From positions 9,986,001 through 10,050,000 of the forward strand of contig NZ_CP107841.1 in assembly GCF_036346855.1 (NCBI RefSeq): a stretch of DNA of 64,000 nucleotides, read 5' to 3'. Shown here one piece after another: positions 57,076 to 64,000 of the stretch (within the stretch, counting starts at the first letter, position 1; every line of letters starts with the position of its first letter). The stretch comes from Streptomyces europaeiscabiei (GTDB lineage Bacteria; Actinomycetota; Actinomycetes; Streptomycetales; Streptomycetaceae). The position numbers and the translations under genes were made by a program. The notes under the pieces were generated by a model, which was not told the origin of the DNA, made no database searches, and saw only the letters and a program-made list of their open reading frames with translations.

Positions 57076-58053
57076 TCAGAGGTCGAGTACCAGGCGCGGC
57101 TCGCAGGAGCGGGAGACACAGATGAGCATGGTGTCGCCGGCGGCCCGCTCGTCCTCGGTCAGCAAGGAGTCGCGGTGGTCGGGCCTGCCGCCGAGAACGT
57201 CGGTCTCGCAGGTGCCGCAGGTGCCCTCACGGCAGGAGAAGTCCACCGCGACGCCGGCCTCCTCCAGTGTTTCGAGCACCGAGCGGTCCGCCGGCACCAT
57301 CAGGGTGAGCCCGGAGCGGGCGAGTTCCACCTCGAAGGCCCCGGCCGAGCCGGCCCCGGCCACCTCTGCCGGGGCGAACCGCTCGACGCCCAGCGTGCCC
57401 GGGGGCCAGTCGGCGGACTGCTCCCGTACGGCCCGCAGCAGGGGTGCGGGACCGCAGGCGTGCACCAGGGTCTCCGGCTCGGGCCGGCCGAGGAAGGCGG
57501 CGAGGTCCAGCAGGCCGTACTCGTCCTGAGGGCGGATCAGCGCGCGGTCCTCGTACGGGGCGAGACGGTCCAGGAACGCCATGGAGGTACGGGTGCGGCC
57601 GCCGTACAGCAGACGCCAGTCGGCCCCCGCGGCCTCGGCGGCCTCGACCATGGGAAGAATCGGTGTGATGCCGACGCCTCCCGCGACGAACAGATGGCGT
57701 GCTGCGGGCCGCAGCGGGAAGTTGTTCCGTGGTCCGCGGACCCGGACGGTGTCGCCTTCGCGCAGGTGGTCGTGGACGTACACGGAGCCGCCGCGGCCCC
57801 GCGGCTCGCGCAGCACGGCGATCTGCCAGGCCTCACGTTGCTCGGGGCGCCCGCACAGGGAGTACTGACGGATCAGGGCGCCGCCCTCGCCGTCGTCTCG
57901 GTCCAGGAGTACGTCGATGTGGGCGCCCGGCGTCCAGGCGGGGAGTGCGTCGCCGTCCGGGCGGCGCAGCGTGAGGGAGAGGACACCGTCGGCGGCGGGG
58001 GCGCGGGTCGCCACGGTGAGGATCGTCTCGGCCAGGGACGGTCGGTCGTTCAT
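57076..58053 (-). CDS. PDR/VanB-type oxygenase reductase
   Basis: 325 residues. N-terminal FMN/FAD barrel (~10-105, RQYSLCGRPEQREAW), NAD-binding region (~110-230, FVAGGVGITPILPMVEAA), and a C-terminal plant-type 2Fe-2S ferredoxin (~245-325, SCREGTCGTCETDVLGG with a further Cys near the end). Such reductases feed electrons to Rieske oxygenases or P450s; no oxygenase partner is seen in the visible part of this cluster. It is separated by 19 bases from the thiolase gene. Confidence 0.9.
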   Translation of the reverse strand: MNDRPSLAETILTVATRAPAADGVLSLTLRRPDGDALPAWTPGAHIDVLLDRDDGEGGALIRQYSLCGRPEQREAWQIAVLREPRGRGGSVYVHDHLREGDTVRVRGPRNNFPLRPAARHLFVAGGVGITPILPMVEAAEAAGADWRLLYGGRTRTSMAFLDRLAPYEDRALIRPQDEYGLLDLAAFLGRPEPETLVHACGPAPLLRAVREQSADWPPGTLGVERFAPAEVAGAGSAGAFEVELARSGLTLMVPADRSVLETLEEAGVAVDFSCREGTCGTCETDVLGGRPDHRDSLLTEDERAAGDTMLICVSRSCEPRLVLDL

Positions 58054-58072
58054 GGTGTGTCAGCTCCGGGGT

Positions 58073-59263
58073 TCAGGCCTGCGCCGGGACGTGCAGCAGC
58101 AGCGCGTCGCCCTGACCGCCACCTCCGCACAGGGCCGCCGCTCCGCTGCCGCCGCCGCGTCGCCGCAGCTCCGCCGCGAGGGTCAGCACCAAGCGGGCGC
58201 CCGTCATGCCGACCGGGTGGCCGAGGGCGATGGCGCCGCCGTTGACGTTCACCTTCTCCAGGGGAATGTCCAGGTCTCGTACGGAGGCGAGGGCCACTCC
58301 GGCGAACGCCTCGTTGATCTCGAACAGATCCAGGTCGGCGGCCTTGAGCCGGCCGTCCCGGGACAGGGCGTCGCGGACCGCCCCGGCCGGCTGGACGAGC
58401 AGGGAGGGGTCGGGGCCCGCGACCGTGCCGTAGGCACCTATCCCGGCGAGCGGGGTCAGACCCTCCCGCCGGGCGCGCTCCGCGCTCATCACGACGACGG
58501 CCGCGCCGCCGTCGGAGAGCTGTGAGGAGTTGCCCGCGGTGATGGTGCCCCCGCCGGAGAACGCGGGTCGCAGGCGCCCCAGGCTCTCGGCGGTGCTGTC
58601 CGGCCGTACGCCCTCGTCGGTGTCCACGACCGTCCCGCCGTGGCGTCCCGGCACCGTGAACGGGACGATCTCGTCGGCCGACGCGCCGGACTCCTGGGCG
58701 TGGGCGGCCCGTTGGTGCGAGAGCGCGCCGTACTCGTCCTGCTCCTCTCGGGTGAGCCCGAACGGCTGCTGGTACCGCTCGGTGGCCGCGCCCATGGAGA
58801 CGCCGTCGAAGGCACACACGAGGGCGTCCCGGTCGAGGGCGTCCTCGACGGCGGCGGCACCGTACTTCCAGCCGGTGCGCGCTCCGCGCAGCAGATGGGG
58901 GGCGCCCGACATGGACTCCATGCCGCCCGCGACGACCACCTCGTGCCGGCCGGACGCGATCATGAGGTCGGCCAGGGCGATGGCGTGCAGACCCGACAGA
59001 CAGAGCTTGTTGACGGTGCTCGCGGGGACGGAGAACGGGATGCCGGCGCGGATCGCGGCCTGCCGAGCCGGATTGGGGCCGGCCCCGGCCTGCACGACAT
59101 GGCCCATGACGACGGCTTCCACGGCGGCCGGGTCCAGGTGTGCGGCGGCCAGCGCCGCGCCGATGGCATGGGCGCCGAGGTCGACGGCGGACACGGTGCT
59201 CAGGGCGCCCATCAGTTTGCCGATGGGCGTTCTGGCTCCGGCGACTATGACGGATCCGGGCAT
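58073..59263 (-). CDS. Acetyl-CoA acetyltransferase (thiolase)
   Basis: 396 residues. N-terminal VIVAGARTPIGKLMGALS, nucleophile Cys in VNKLCLSGLHAI (~88), the GGMESMSGAPHLL motif, NEAFAGVAL, catalytic His in ALGHPVGMTGARLV, and a C-terminal Cys in ALCGGGGQGDALLL. It cleaves or forms acetoacetyl-type thioesters. It shares a strand with the VanB-type reductase and IcmF, in line with a beta-oxidation-like pathway. Confidence 0.93.
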   Translation of the reverse strand: MPGSVIVAGARTPIGKLMGALSTVSAVDLGAHAIGAALAAAHLDPAAVEAVVMGHVVQAGAGPNPARQAAIRAGIPFSVPASTVNKLCLSGLHAIALADLMIASGRHEVVVAGGMESMSGAPHLLRGARTGWKYGAAAVEDALDRDALVCAFDGVSMGAATERYQQPFGLTREEQDEYGALSHQRAAHAQESGASADEIVPFTVPGRHGGTVVDTDEGVRPDSTAESLGRLRPAFSGGGTITAGNSSQLSDGGAAVVVMSAERARREGLTPLAGIGAYGTVAGPDPSLLVQPAGAVRDALSRDGRLKAADLDLFEINEAFAGVALASVRDLDIPLEKVNVNGGAIALGHPVGMTGARLVLTLAAELRRRGGGSGAAALCGGGGQGDALLLHVPAQA

Positions 59264-59380
59264 GGCCGGGACCTCCTGCGGGAGTGGGGGCGGGTCGGCC
59301 CGGGGGACGAGAGGGCGGGTCAGACGGAGGGCGAGGGGGCGGGGCGGGCGGCGGGTGGAGGGCTGGGGTGAGGGGGCTGG

Positions 59381-59986
59381 TCAGACGGCCGCCTCGGCGG
59401 GCCGCTCGGCGATCATGTGGGCCGTCTCGTTCACCGAGTGCAGGACGATCCGGCCGCCCGGCAGCCGCCGCACCCTGCTGACCGAGGTGTAGCCGGGATG
59501 GAACCAGAACATCGTGGGCAGGCCGAGCACGGTCGCCAGATAGGTGTTGGTGATGCCTCCGTGGCACACCACCGCGACCCGCCCGCCGGAATGGGCGTCG
59601 AAAACCGTGTCCATGGCCCGTACGGCACGCGCGCGGAAGGCGTCCCAGTCCAGATCGGGCACGAAGTCCTCGTACCGCCCCTCGGCGAGGGCCGCCGCCC
59701 GAGGATCGTCGGCGCCGATCTGCTCCGGTGGGGTGTAGGGCTGGGAGACGTCCGTGTCCCACTCGCGCAGGTCGTCCAGCACGGTCGCGGTCATGCCCGT
59801 GAGCCGTTCCAGGGGTGCCACCGTCTCGCGGGCTCGCTGGAACGGGCTCGTGTACAGGGCGTCGACGTCCTCGTGCATCAGCCAGGCGGCAAGACGCTCC
59901 GCCTGGGCCGTGCCCTGCGGCGACAGTCCCGGGTCGTACACGCCCGCCACGGGGAGACCGTGCCGGATGAGGAGGAGTTCGGTCAT
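59381..59986 (-). CDS. Histidine phosphatase-family protein
   Basis: 201 residues. The catalytic RHG motif is at LLLIRHGLPVAG near the N-terminus; the second His is in VVCHGGITNTYLATVLG near residue 145; FQRARETVAPLERLTG carries the conserved Arg. The substrate is unknown; some members act on phosphorylated metabolites, others on esters. It lies between the acyl-CoA synthetase and thiolase genes. Confidence 0.88.
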   Translation of the reverse strand: MTELLLIRHGLPVAGVYDPGLSPQGTAQAERLAAWLMHEDVDALYTSPFQRARETVAPLERLTGMTATVLDDLREWDTDVSQPYTPPEQIGADDPRAAALAEGRYEDFVPDLDWDAFRARAVRAMDTVFDAHSGGRVAVVCHGGITNTYLATVLGLPTMFWFHPGYTSVSRVRRLPGGRIVLHSVNETAHMIAERPAEAAV

Positions 59987-60062
59987 CGATGATCCTTCGT
60001 GCGAGGGGTCGGGGGCCGGAGGGCGTTGTCGGGGGTTGTCGGCGGTCGCGGGTCGGCCCGGT

Positions 60063-61601
60063 TCAGCCCGCGATGGTCCGCTCGGACTGCCAGTAGGGGC
60101 GGCGCATCGCGCGCTTGTCGAGCTTGCCCATCGCGTTGCGCAGGAGCTCGGGAACGAACTCGTACGACTTCGGGCACTTGTATGCGGCCAGCCGGTCGCG
60201 GCAGAACCGGTCCAGCTCCTCGGCCGGCGTCCCGTCCACGGCTGCCACGACCAGCGCCCGCAGCGACTCGCCGAAGTCCGGGTCGGGCACGCCGATCACC
60301 GCGACCTCGGCGACCGCGGGGTGCTGCCGCAGCACCGCCTCGCTCTCGGCCGGGTAGAGGTTGACACCGCCGGAGACCACGACGTCCGCGGCCCGGTCGG
60401 TGATGAAGATGTAGCCCTCGACGTCGACGTAGCCGATGTCGCCGAGGGTGAAGACGCCGGGGGAGAGGTAGGCGGACTTCGTCTTGTCCGGGTCCGCGTG
60501 GTAGCGCACGCCCTGGTCCTCGGGCGCGCGGAACGCCAGCAGTCCCCGTTCGCCGGGCGGCAGTGGTTGGCCGTCGTCATCGGTCACCAGGACCTCGAAC
60601 GGGGGCCGGGCGCGCCCGACCGAGCCCGGATGGGCCAGCCACTCGGTGCTGCTGATGCGGGCCACGGTGCCCGCCTCGCTCGCCCCGTACGACTCGGTCA
60701 GCACCGGACCGAACCACTCGATCATGGCCCGCTTCACGTCCGGCGGACACGCGGACCCGGTGTGGGAGACCTGCGCGAGGCTGGAGACGTCGTACCGGGC
60801 ACGTGTCTTTGCCGACAGGGCGAGCAGCCGTTGGAAGTGGGTGGGCACCATGACCGTGGAGGTGACCCGCCACTTCGTGACACGGCTGAGGAAGATCGCC
60901 GGGTCGTATCTGCCGAGTACGACCACTTGTTGCCCCGCCGCCAGATGGCGCAGTGCCGTCAGAGGCGCGTTGTGCTGCAGCGGCCCGCACACCAGGTGCG
61001 GGCCGGGCGGGAATCCGGACCGGGCGGACATCGCGGCCAGATAGGCGGAGCTGTCGGCGACCGGACCGCTCACCCAGCGCACCTCGGTGCCGCGCGCCCG
61101 GCCGGTGGTTCCCGAGGTGTAGACGAGGGGCGGCCGGGCGGGCCGGTCCGCGGGGACGGTGCGCCCGGTGGGCGCGGCCGCCAGCCACAGGTCCCAGTCG
61201 AAGGCGTGCCCGATCGCCGGGGTCCCGTGCAGCACCAGCGGCAGACCCAGTTCCCGGGCCGCGTCCAGAGCGGCGCCGGCGCCCGCGGGTCCGGCGATGA
61301 TGCCGGTCGCGCCCGCGTCGGTGATCTGGTCCACGAGTTCGCCCGACGTCAGATGCCGGGACGCGGCCACGGTCCCCACGCCGGCCCGCAGTCCGGCCAG
61401 ATGGGCCACCAGTGTCGGTATGGCGTTGTCGCCGAGCACGACGACCCGGTCGTGCGGACCGGGCGCGAGCTCCAGCAGCCGTCCCGACGCCCGCGCCAGC
61501 TGGTCCGCGAGTTCGGACCAGGACAGCACCTCCCAGTCGTCCACGAGGGCGGGTTCGTCCGGGGTGTTCCGGACGCGACGGTCGAGTGGCAACTGCGACA
61601 T
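60063..61601 (-). CDS. AMP-dependent acyl-CoA synthetase
   Basis: 512 residues from ATG 61601 behind GGAGGAG. P-loop LVYTSGTTGRARGTEV (~165), the SYGASEAGTVARIS adenylate motif, LGDIGYVDVEGYIFITDRAADVV, and the catalytic Lys near the C-terminus (LRNAMGKLDKRAM). It activates a carboxylic acid to its CoA thioester; the chain type cannot be told. It is divergent from the acyl-CoA dehydrogenase gene, so both may share control. Confidence 0.9.
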   Translation of the reverse strand: MSQLPLDRRVRNTPDEPALVDDWEVLSWSELADQLARASGRLLELAPGPHDRVVVLGDNAIPTLVAHLAGLRAGVGTVAASRHLTSGELVDQITDAGATGIIAGPAGAGAALDAARELGLPLVLHGTPAIGHAFDWDLWLAAAPTGRTVPADRPARPPLVYTSGTTGRARGTEVRWVSGPVADSSAYLAAMSARSGFPPGPHLVCGPLQHNAPLTALRHLAAGQQVVVLGRYDPAIFLSRVTKWRVTSTVMVPTHFQRLLALSAKTRARYDVSSLAQVSHTGSACPPDVKRAMIEWFGPVLTESYGASEAGTVARISSTEWLAHPGSVGRARPPFEVLVTDDDGQPLPPGERGLLAFRAPEDQGVRYHADPDKTKSAYLSPGVFTLGDIGYVDVEGYIFITDRAADVVVSGGVNLYPAESEAVLRQHPAVAEVAVIGVPDPDFGESLRALVVAAVDGTPAEELDRFCRDRLAAYKCPKSYEFVPELLRNAMGKLDKRAMRRPYWQSERTIAG

Positions 61602-61799
61602 GGCTCCTCCGGGCGGCTCCTCGGTCCTCTCCCGCATTCAGGGAGAGTCGATGCGGAGACTGTAGCGTTTATCAAGAAAGTGCGGAACACTCTGACCCAG
61701 GCCGAGCGCATCCCCGCATGATTGAGCGGATGGTTCGGATGCTTCCTGATCACTGTTACTGCAACTGTCATCTGGTAAGTGTCGTTCCAAGGAGGAGTC
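61602..61799. promoter_or_regulatory. Divergent promoter region of the acyl-CoA locus
   Basis: 198 bases, less GC-rich than the genes. AGTG-N5-CACT at about 61678-61690 is a short inverted repeat. It does not contain the palindrome found before icmF. Confidence 0.4.
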
Positions 61800-63074
61800 A
61801 TGTCCCCGCCCGATCCGGACGCGTGGCGCGCACAGGTCCGACAGTGGCTGGCCACCGTGCTCGAACCGGCGAGAGCGCCGGAGACGGCCTCGGAGGCCGC
61901 CGACCTCGCCGTGTTCCACAACCTTCCCGAAGCCGAGGAGCGTCTGCTGCTGGAGCACTGTCGCGCCTACCAGCGGGCCCGCTTCGACGCCGGGTACCAG
62001 GCGCTGACGCTGCCCGCGGACCTGGGCGGGGCGGGCCTGACCGCCGCCCACGTGGCGGCCTTCGCCGAGGAGGAGTCCGCCTTCGACGTGCCGCAGTCCA
62101 CCGAGCTGATCAGTGTCACCGTGCGCCTGGTCGCGATGGCCGTCTCCCTGTTCGGAACGGCCGAGCAGCGCCGTGACTTCGCCCGCGCCTTCCTGCGCAC
62201 CGACCTGCTGGCCTGCCAGCTCTTCAGCGAACCCGGCGCCGGCTCCGACCTCGCCGCCGTCCGCACCCGCGCCCGGCAGGAGGACGCGGGCACCGCCATC
62301 GCGGCCGAAGCCGGCAGCGGGGGTGACTGGGTGATCGACGGGCAGAAGGTGTGGACCTCGGGAGCACAGTTCGCCGACCATGGCCTGCTGCTCGCCCGCA
62401 CCGATCCGGACGTCGTCAAACAGGCGGGCATCACCGCCTTCCTGGTCCCGATGGACGCCCCCGGTGTGGAGGTGCGCCCCATCCGCCAGATGAGCGGCGG
62501 CGCCTCCTTCAACGAGGTCTTCCTCAGCGGTGTCCGCGTCCCGGACCGGCTACGGATCGGGCGCCCGGGCCAGGGCTGGGAGGTCGCCACCACCACCCTC
62601 GGCTTCGAACGGACCGCCTCCGGCAGCGGCAACCGGCGCAAGGGCGGCACCTTCACGGACGTTCTCGCCCTCGCCCGCTCGCTGGGCCGCACCGACGACC
62701 CACTGGTCCGCCAACGCCTCGCCGACCTGTACGTCCGCACCGAGCTGCGCGCCGCCACCGTGGACCGCGTCGCCAGAACGAACGCCTCCGGCGGCATGCC
62801 CGGCCCCGAGGCGTCCCTGACCAAGCTGATGGCCTCCGACCTGCTCACCCGAACCGGGCAGGTCGCCGCCGACCTCATGGGCGGCCGGATCTGTGCCGAC
62901 ACGGGAGAGCCGGGCACGTTCGCCTGGACGCAGCATCTGCTCGGCGCCCCCGGCTACCGGCTGGCCGGAGGCACCGACCAGATCCAGCGCAACCTGATCG
63001 GCGAGCGCGTACTGAGGCTGCCGCCGGAGCCCCGCGTGGACCGGGTGCCGTTCTCGCGGCTCACCGACAACTGA
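61800..63074 (+). CDS. Acyl-CoA dehydrogenase
   Basis: 424 residues from ATG 61800 behind AAGGAGGAG. Typical segments: LACQLFSEPGAGSDLAAVRTRA (FAD/substrate region), WVIDGQKVWTSGAQFADHGLLLARTD, GGASFNEVFLSGVRVPD, and the C-terminal GGTDQIQRNLIGERVLRLP. It introduces a double bond next to the thioester carbonyl of an acyl-CoA. The SDR gene follows after 41 bases. Confidence 0.92.
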   Translation: MSPPDPDAWRAQVRQWLATVLEPARAPETASEAADLAVFHNLPEAEERLLLEHCRAYQRARFDAGYQALTLPADLGGAGLTAAHVAAFAEEESAFDVPQSTELISVTVRLVAMAVSLFGTAEQRRDFARAFLRTDLLACQLFSEPGAGSDLAAVRTRARQEDAGTAIAAEAGSGGDWVIDGQKVWTSGAQFADHGLLLARTDPDVVKQAGITAFLVPMDAPGVEVRPIRQMSGGASFNEVFLSGVRVPDRLRIGRPGQGWEVATTTLGFERTASGSGNRRKGGTFTDVLALARSLGRTDDPLVRQRLADLYVRTELRAATVDRVARTNASGGMPGPEASLTKLMASDLLTRTGQVAADLMGGRICADTGEPGTFAWTQHLLGAPGYRLAGGTDQIQRNLIGERVLRLPPEPRVDRVPFSRLTDN

Positions 63075-63115
63075 ACGACGGCACACCCGTCACCCACCAC
63101 AAAGGAGTGAGAGCG

Positions 63116-63880
63116 ATGGATCTGGGACTGACAGGCGCGAAGGCACTGGTGACCGGCGCGAGCCGGGGCATCGGCCGGGCGATCGCCGCAACCCTGGCGG
63201 CCGAGGGCTGCGCGCTGGCGCTGTGCGCCCGGGGCGAGGAGGCGCTGGCCAAGGCCGCCGCCGAACTGCGCGGCGAGGGTGCGACGGTGTTCGCCGAGCC
63301 GGTCGACGTCACCGACCCGGCCGCGCTCGCGGGCTTCGTGGAGCGGGCGGCCGGCGCCCTCGACGGACTGGACCTGCTGGTGTCCAACGTCTCGGCGGGC
63401 AACGTCAAGGGCCCCGAGTCGTGGGAGGCGAGCCTGCGCGGCGACCTGATCCCGTTCGCGGGACTCGTCGGGGCGGCCCTGCCCCACCTGGAGGCCTCCG
63501 ACCGGGCCGCCGTGGTCGCCATCGGCACCACCAACGCTTCCGACACGGCCCGACCCGCCGGGGCCAACTCCTACTCCGCGCTGAAGGCCGCCGTGGTCCA
63601 GCACGCCTCGGCCCTCGCGCACGCGCTCGCGCCGAAAGGCATCCGCGTCAACACCGTCTCGCCCGGCCCCGTCGACTTCCCCGGCGGAGCCTGGGAGACC
63701 ATCCGCACCAGCCGTCCGGAGGTGTACGAGGAGGTCCTCGCCAAGCTGCCGATCGGCCGCTACGGCACCGCGGAGGACGTGGCGGGCGCCGTGGCGTTCC
63801 TGCTCGGCCGGACCGGCTCGTTCTGCGTCGGGGTCAACCTCGTGGTGGACGGCGGGCTGCTGACCCGCGTCCAGTACTGA
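63116..63880 (+). CDS. Short-chain dehydrogenase/reductase
   Basis: 254 residues from ATG 63116 with AAAGGAG upstream. Cofactor motif VTGASRGIGRAIA; catalytic Tyr and Lys in NSYSALKAA; then GIRVNTVSPGPVDFPGG and the C-terminal VGVNLVVDGG. It would oxidise or reduce a hydroxy/keto group in the same pathway as the acyl-CoA enzymes. The ThuA-like gene begins three bases after its stop. Confidence 0.92.
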   Translation: MDLGLTGAKALVTGASRGIGRAIAATLAAEGCALALCARGEEALAKAAAELRGEGATVFAEPVDVTDPAALAGFVERAAGALDGLDLLVSNVSAGNVKGPESWEASLRGDLIPFAGLVGAALPHLEASDRAAVVAIGTTNASDTARPAGANSYSALKAAVVQHASALAHALAPKGIRVNTVSPGPVDFPGGAWETIRTSRPEVYEEVLAKLPIGRYGTAEDVAGAVAFLLGRTGSFCVGVNLVVDGGLLTRVQY

Positions 63881-63883
63881 GCC

Positions 63884-64000
63884 GTGCCGGGCCCGGCCGG
63901 CCGTCTGGACGCCGTACTGGTCTGCGGCGGCAGGTGGCACGACTTCGACCACGCGCGGCTGCGGCTGCTGGAGCTGCTGGACGGTCACCCCCGGGTCCGC
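63884..64000 (+). CDS. ThuA-like protein, N-terminus only
   Basis: 39 residues from GTG 63884 to the window edge. AVLVCGGRWHDFDHARLRLLELL is the typical beginning of ThuA (trehalose utilization) domain proteins, with the His of the HDF motif. The rest lies outside. It is co-directional and nearly abutting with the SDR gene, so part of the same operon. Confidence 0.7.
   Translation, partial: MPGPAGRLDAVLVCGGRWHDFDHARLRLLELLDGHPRVR

Overview
The window is high-GC DNA with GTG/TTG starts, tight ATGA-type gene overlaps and actinobacterial families: mycothiol-dependent formaldehyde dehydrogenase, a SpoIIE-type phosphatase with PAS, GAF and ATPase domains, an Scr1-type XRE regulator, a fused isobutyryl-CoA mutase and a DmdR1-like iron box. 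It reads as a Streptomyces chromosome. The species cannot be told from the sequence.

Left flank (1-6000): a truncated PfkB sugar kinase, a secreted peptidoglycan-binding-like protein, an AraC-type regulator, a low-complexity Pro/Gln stretch and a large sensor phosphatase.

Core island (6135-33700): a nearly complete choline/glycine betaine to pyruvate route. BetA and BetB make betaine. An ABC importer (ATPase, double permease, binding lipoprotein) takes it up. A Rieske oxygenase, with its own Rieske ferredoxin and FAD reductase, probably removes the first methyl as formaldehyde. MscR and an MBL-fold hydrolase detoxify formaldehyde through mycothiol. A dimethylglycine oxidase-like enzyme and heterotetrameric-type sarcosine oxidase pass the other methyls to tetrahydrofolate. 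FolD, PurU and an MTHFR-like protein handle the folate C1 units. GlyA turns glycine into serine and SdaA turns serine into pyruvate. An IclR regulator sits in the middle. Most transcription units of the island carry related GTTGCG / TGCGTAT motifs in front of them, and purU and glyA share an almost identical 32-bp inverted repeat, so a single regulon is likely. Sarcosine oxidase delta and alpha are one polypeptide here, and a 39-codon ORF bridges folD and the sox genes.

Variable middle (33.7-52.7 kb): a 33-copy decanucleotide array, small hypotheticals, an iron-box-preceded peptide-type ABC importer with fused permeases and no ATPase, a DUF574-type methyltransferase, a sulfotransferase, a GtrA-like membrane protein, a DUF5701-type protein, a secreted EEP phosphatase/nuclease with a lectin-like tail, a TnpB-family protein with an altered RuvC residue, an XRE regulator whose leader is duplicated in inverted orientation in front of tnpB, a 46-bp perfect palindrome, a transposase relic, a lipoprotein and an RTX-like repeat protein.

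Right flank (52.8-64 kb): an acyl-CoA catabolic locus with 3-hydroxyacyl-CoA dehydrogenase, IcmF, a VanB-type reductase, thiolase, histidine phosphatase and acyl-CoA synthetase on the minus strand. Acyl-CoA dehydrogenase, an SDR and the start of a ThuA-like gene diverge on the plus strand. A perfect 18-bp palindrome precedes icmF.
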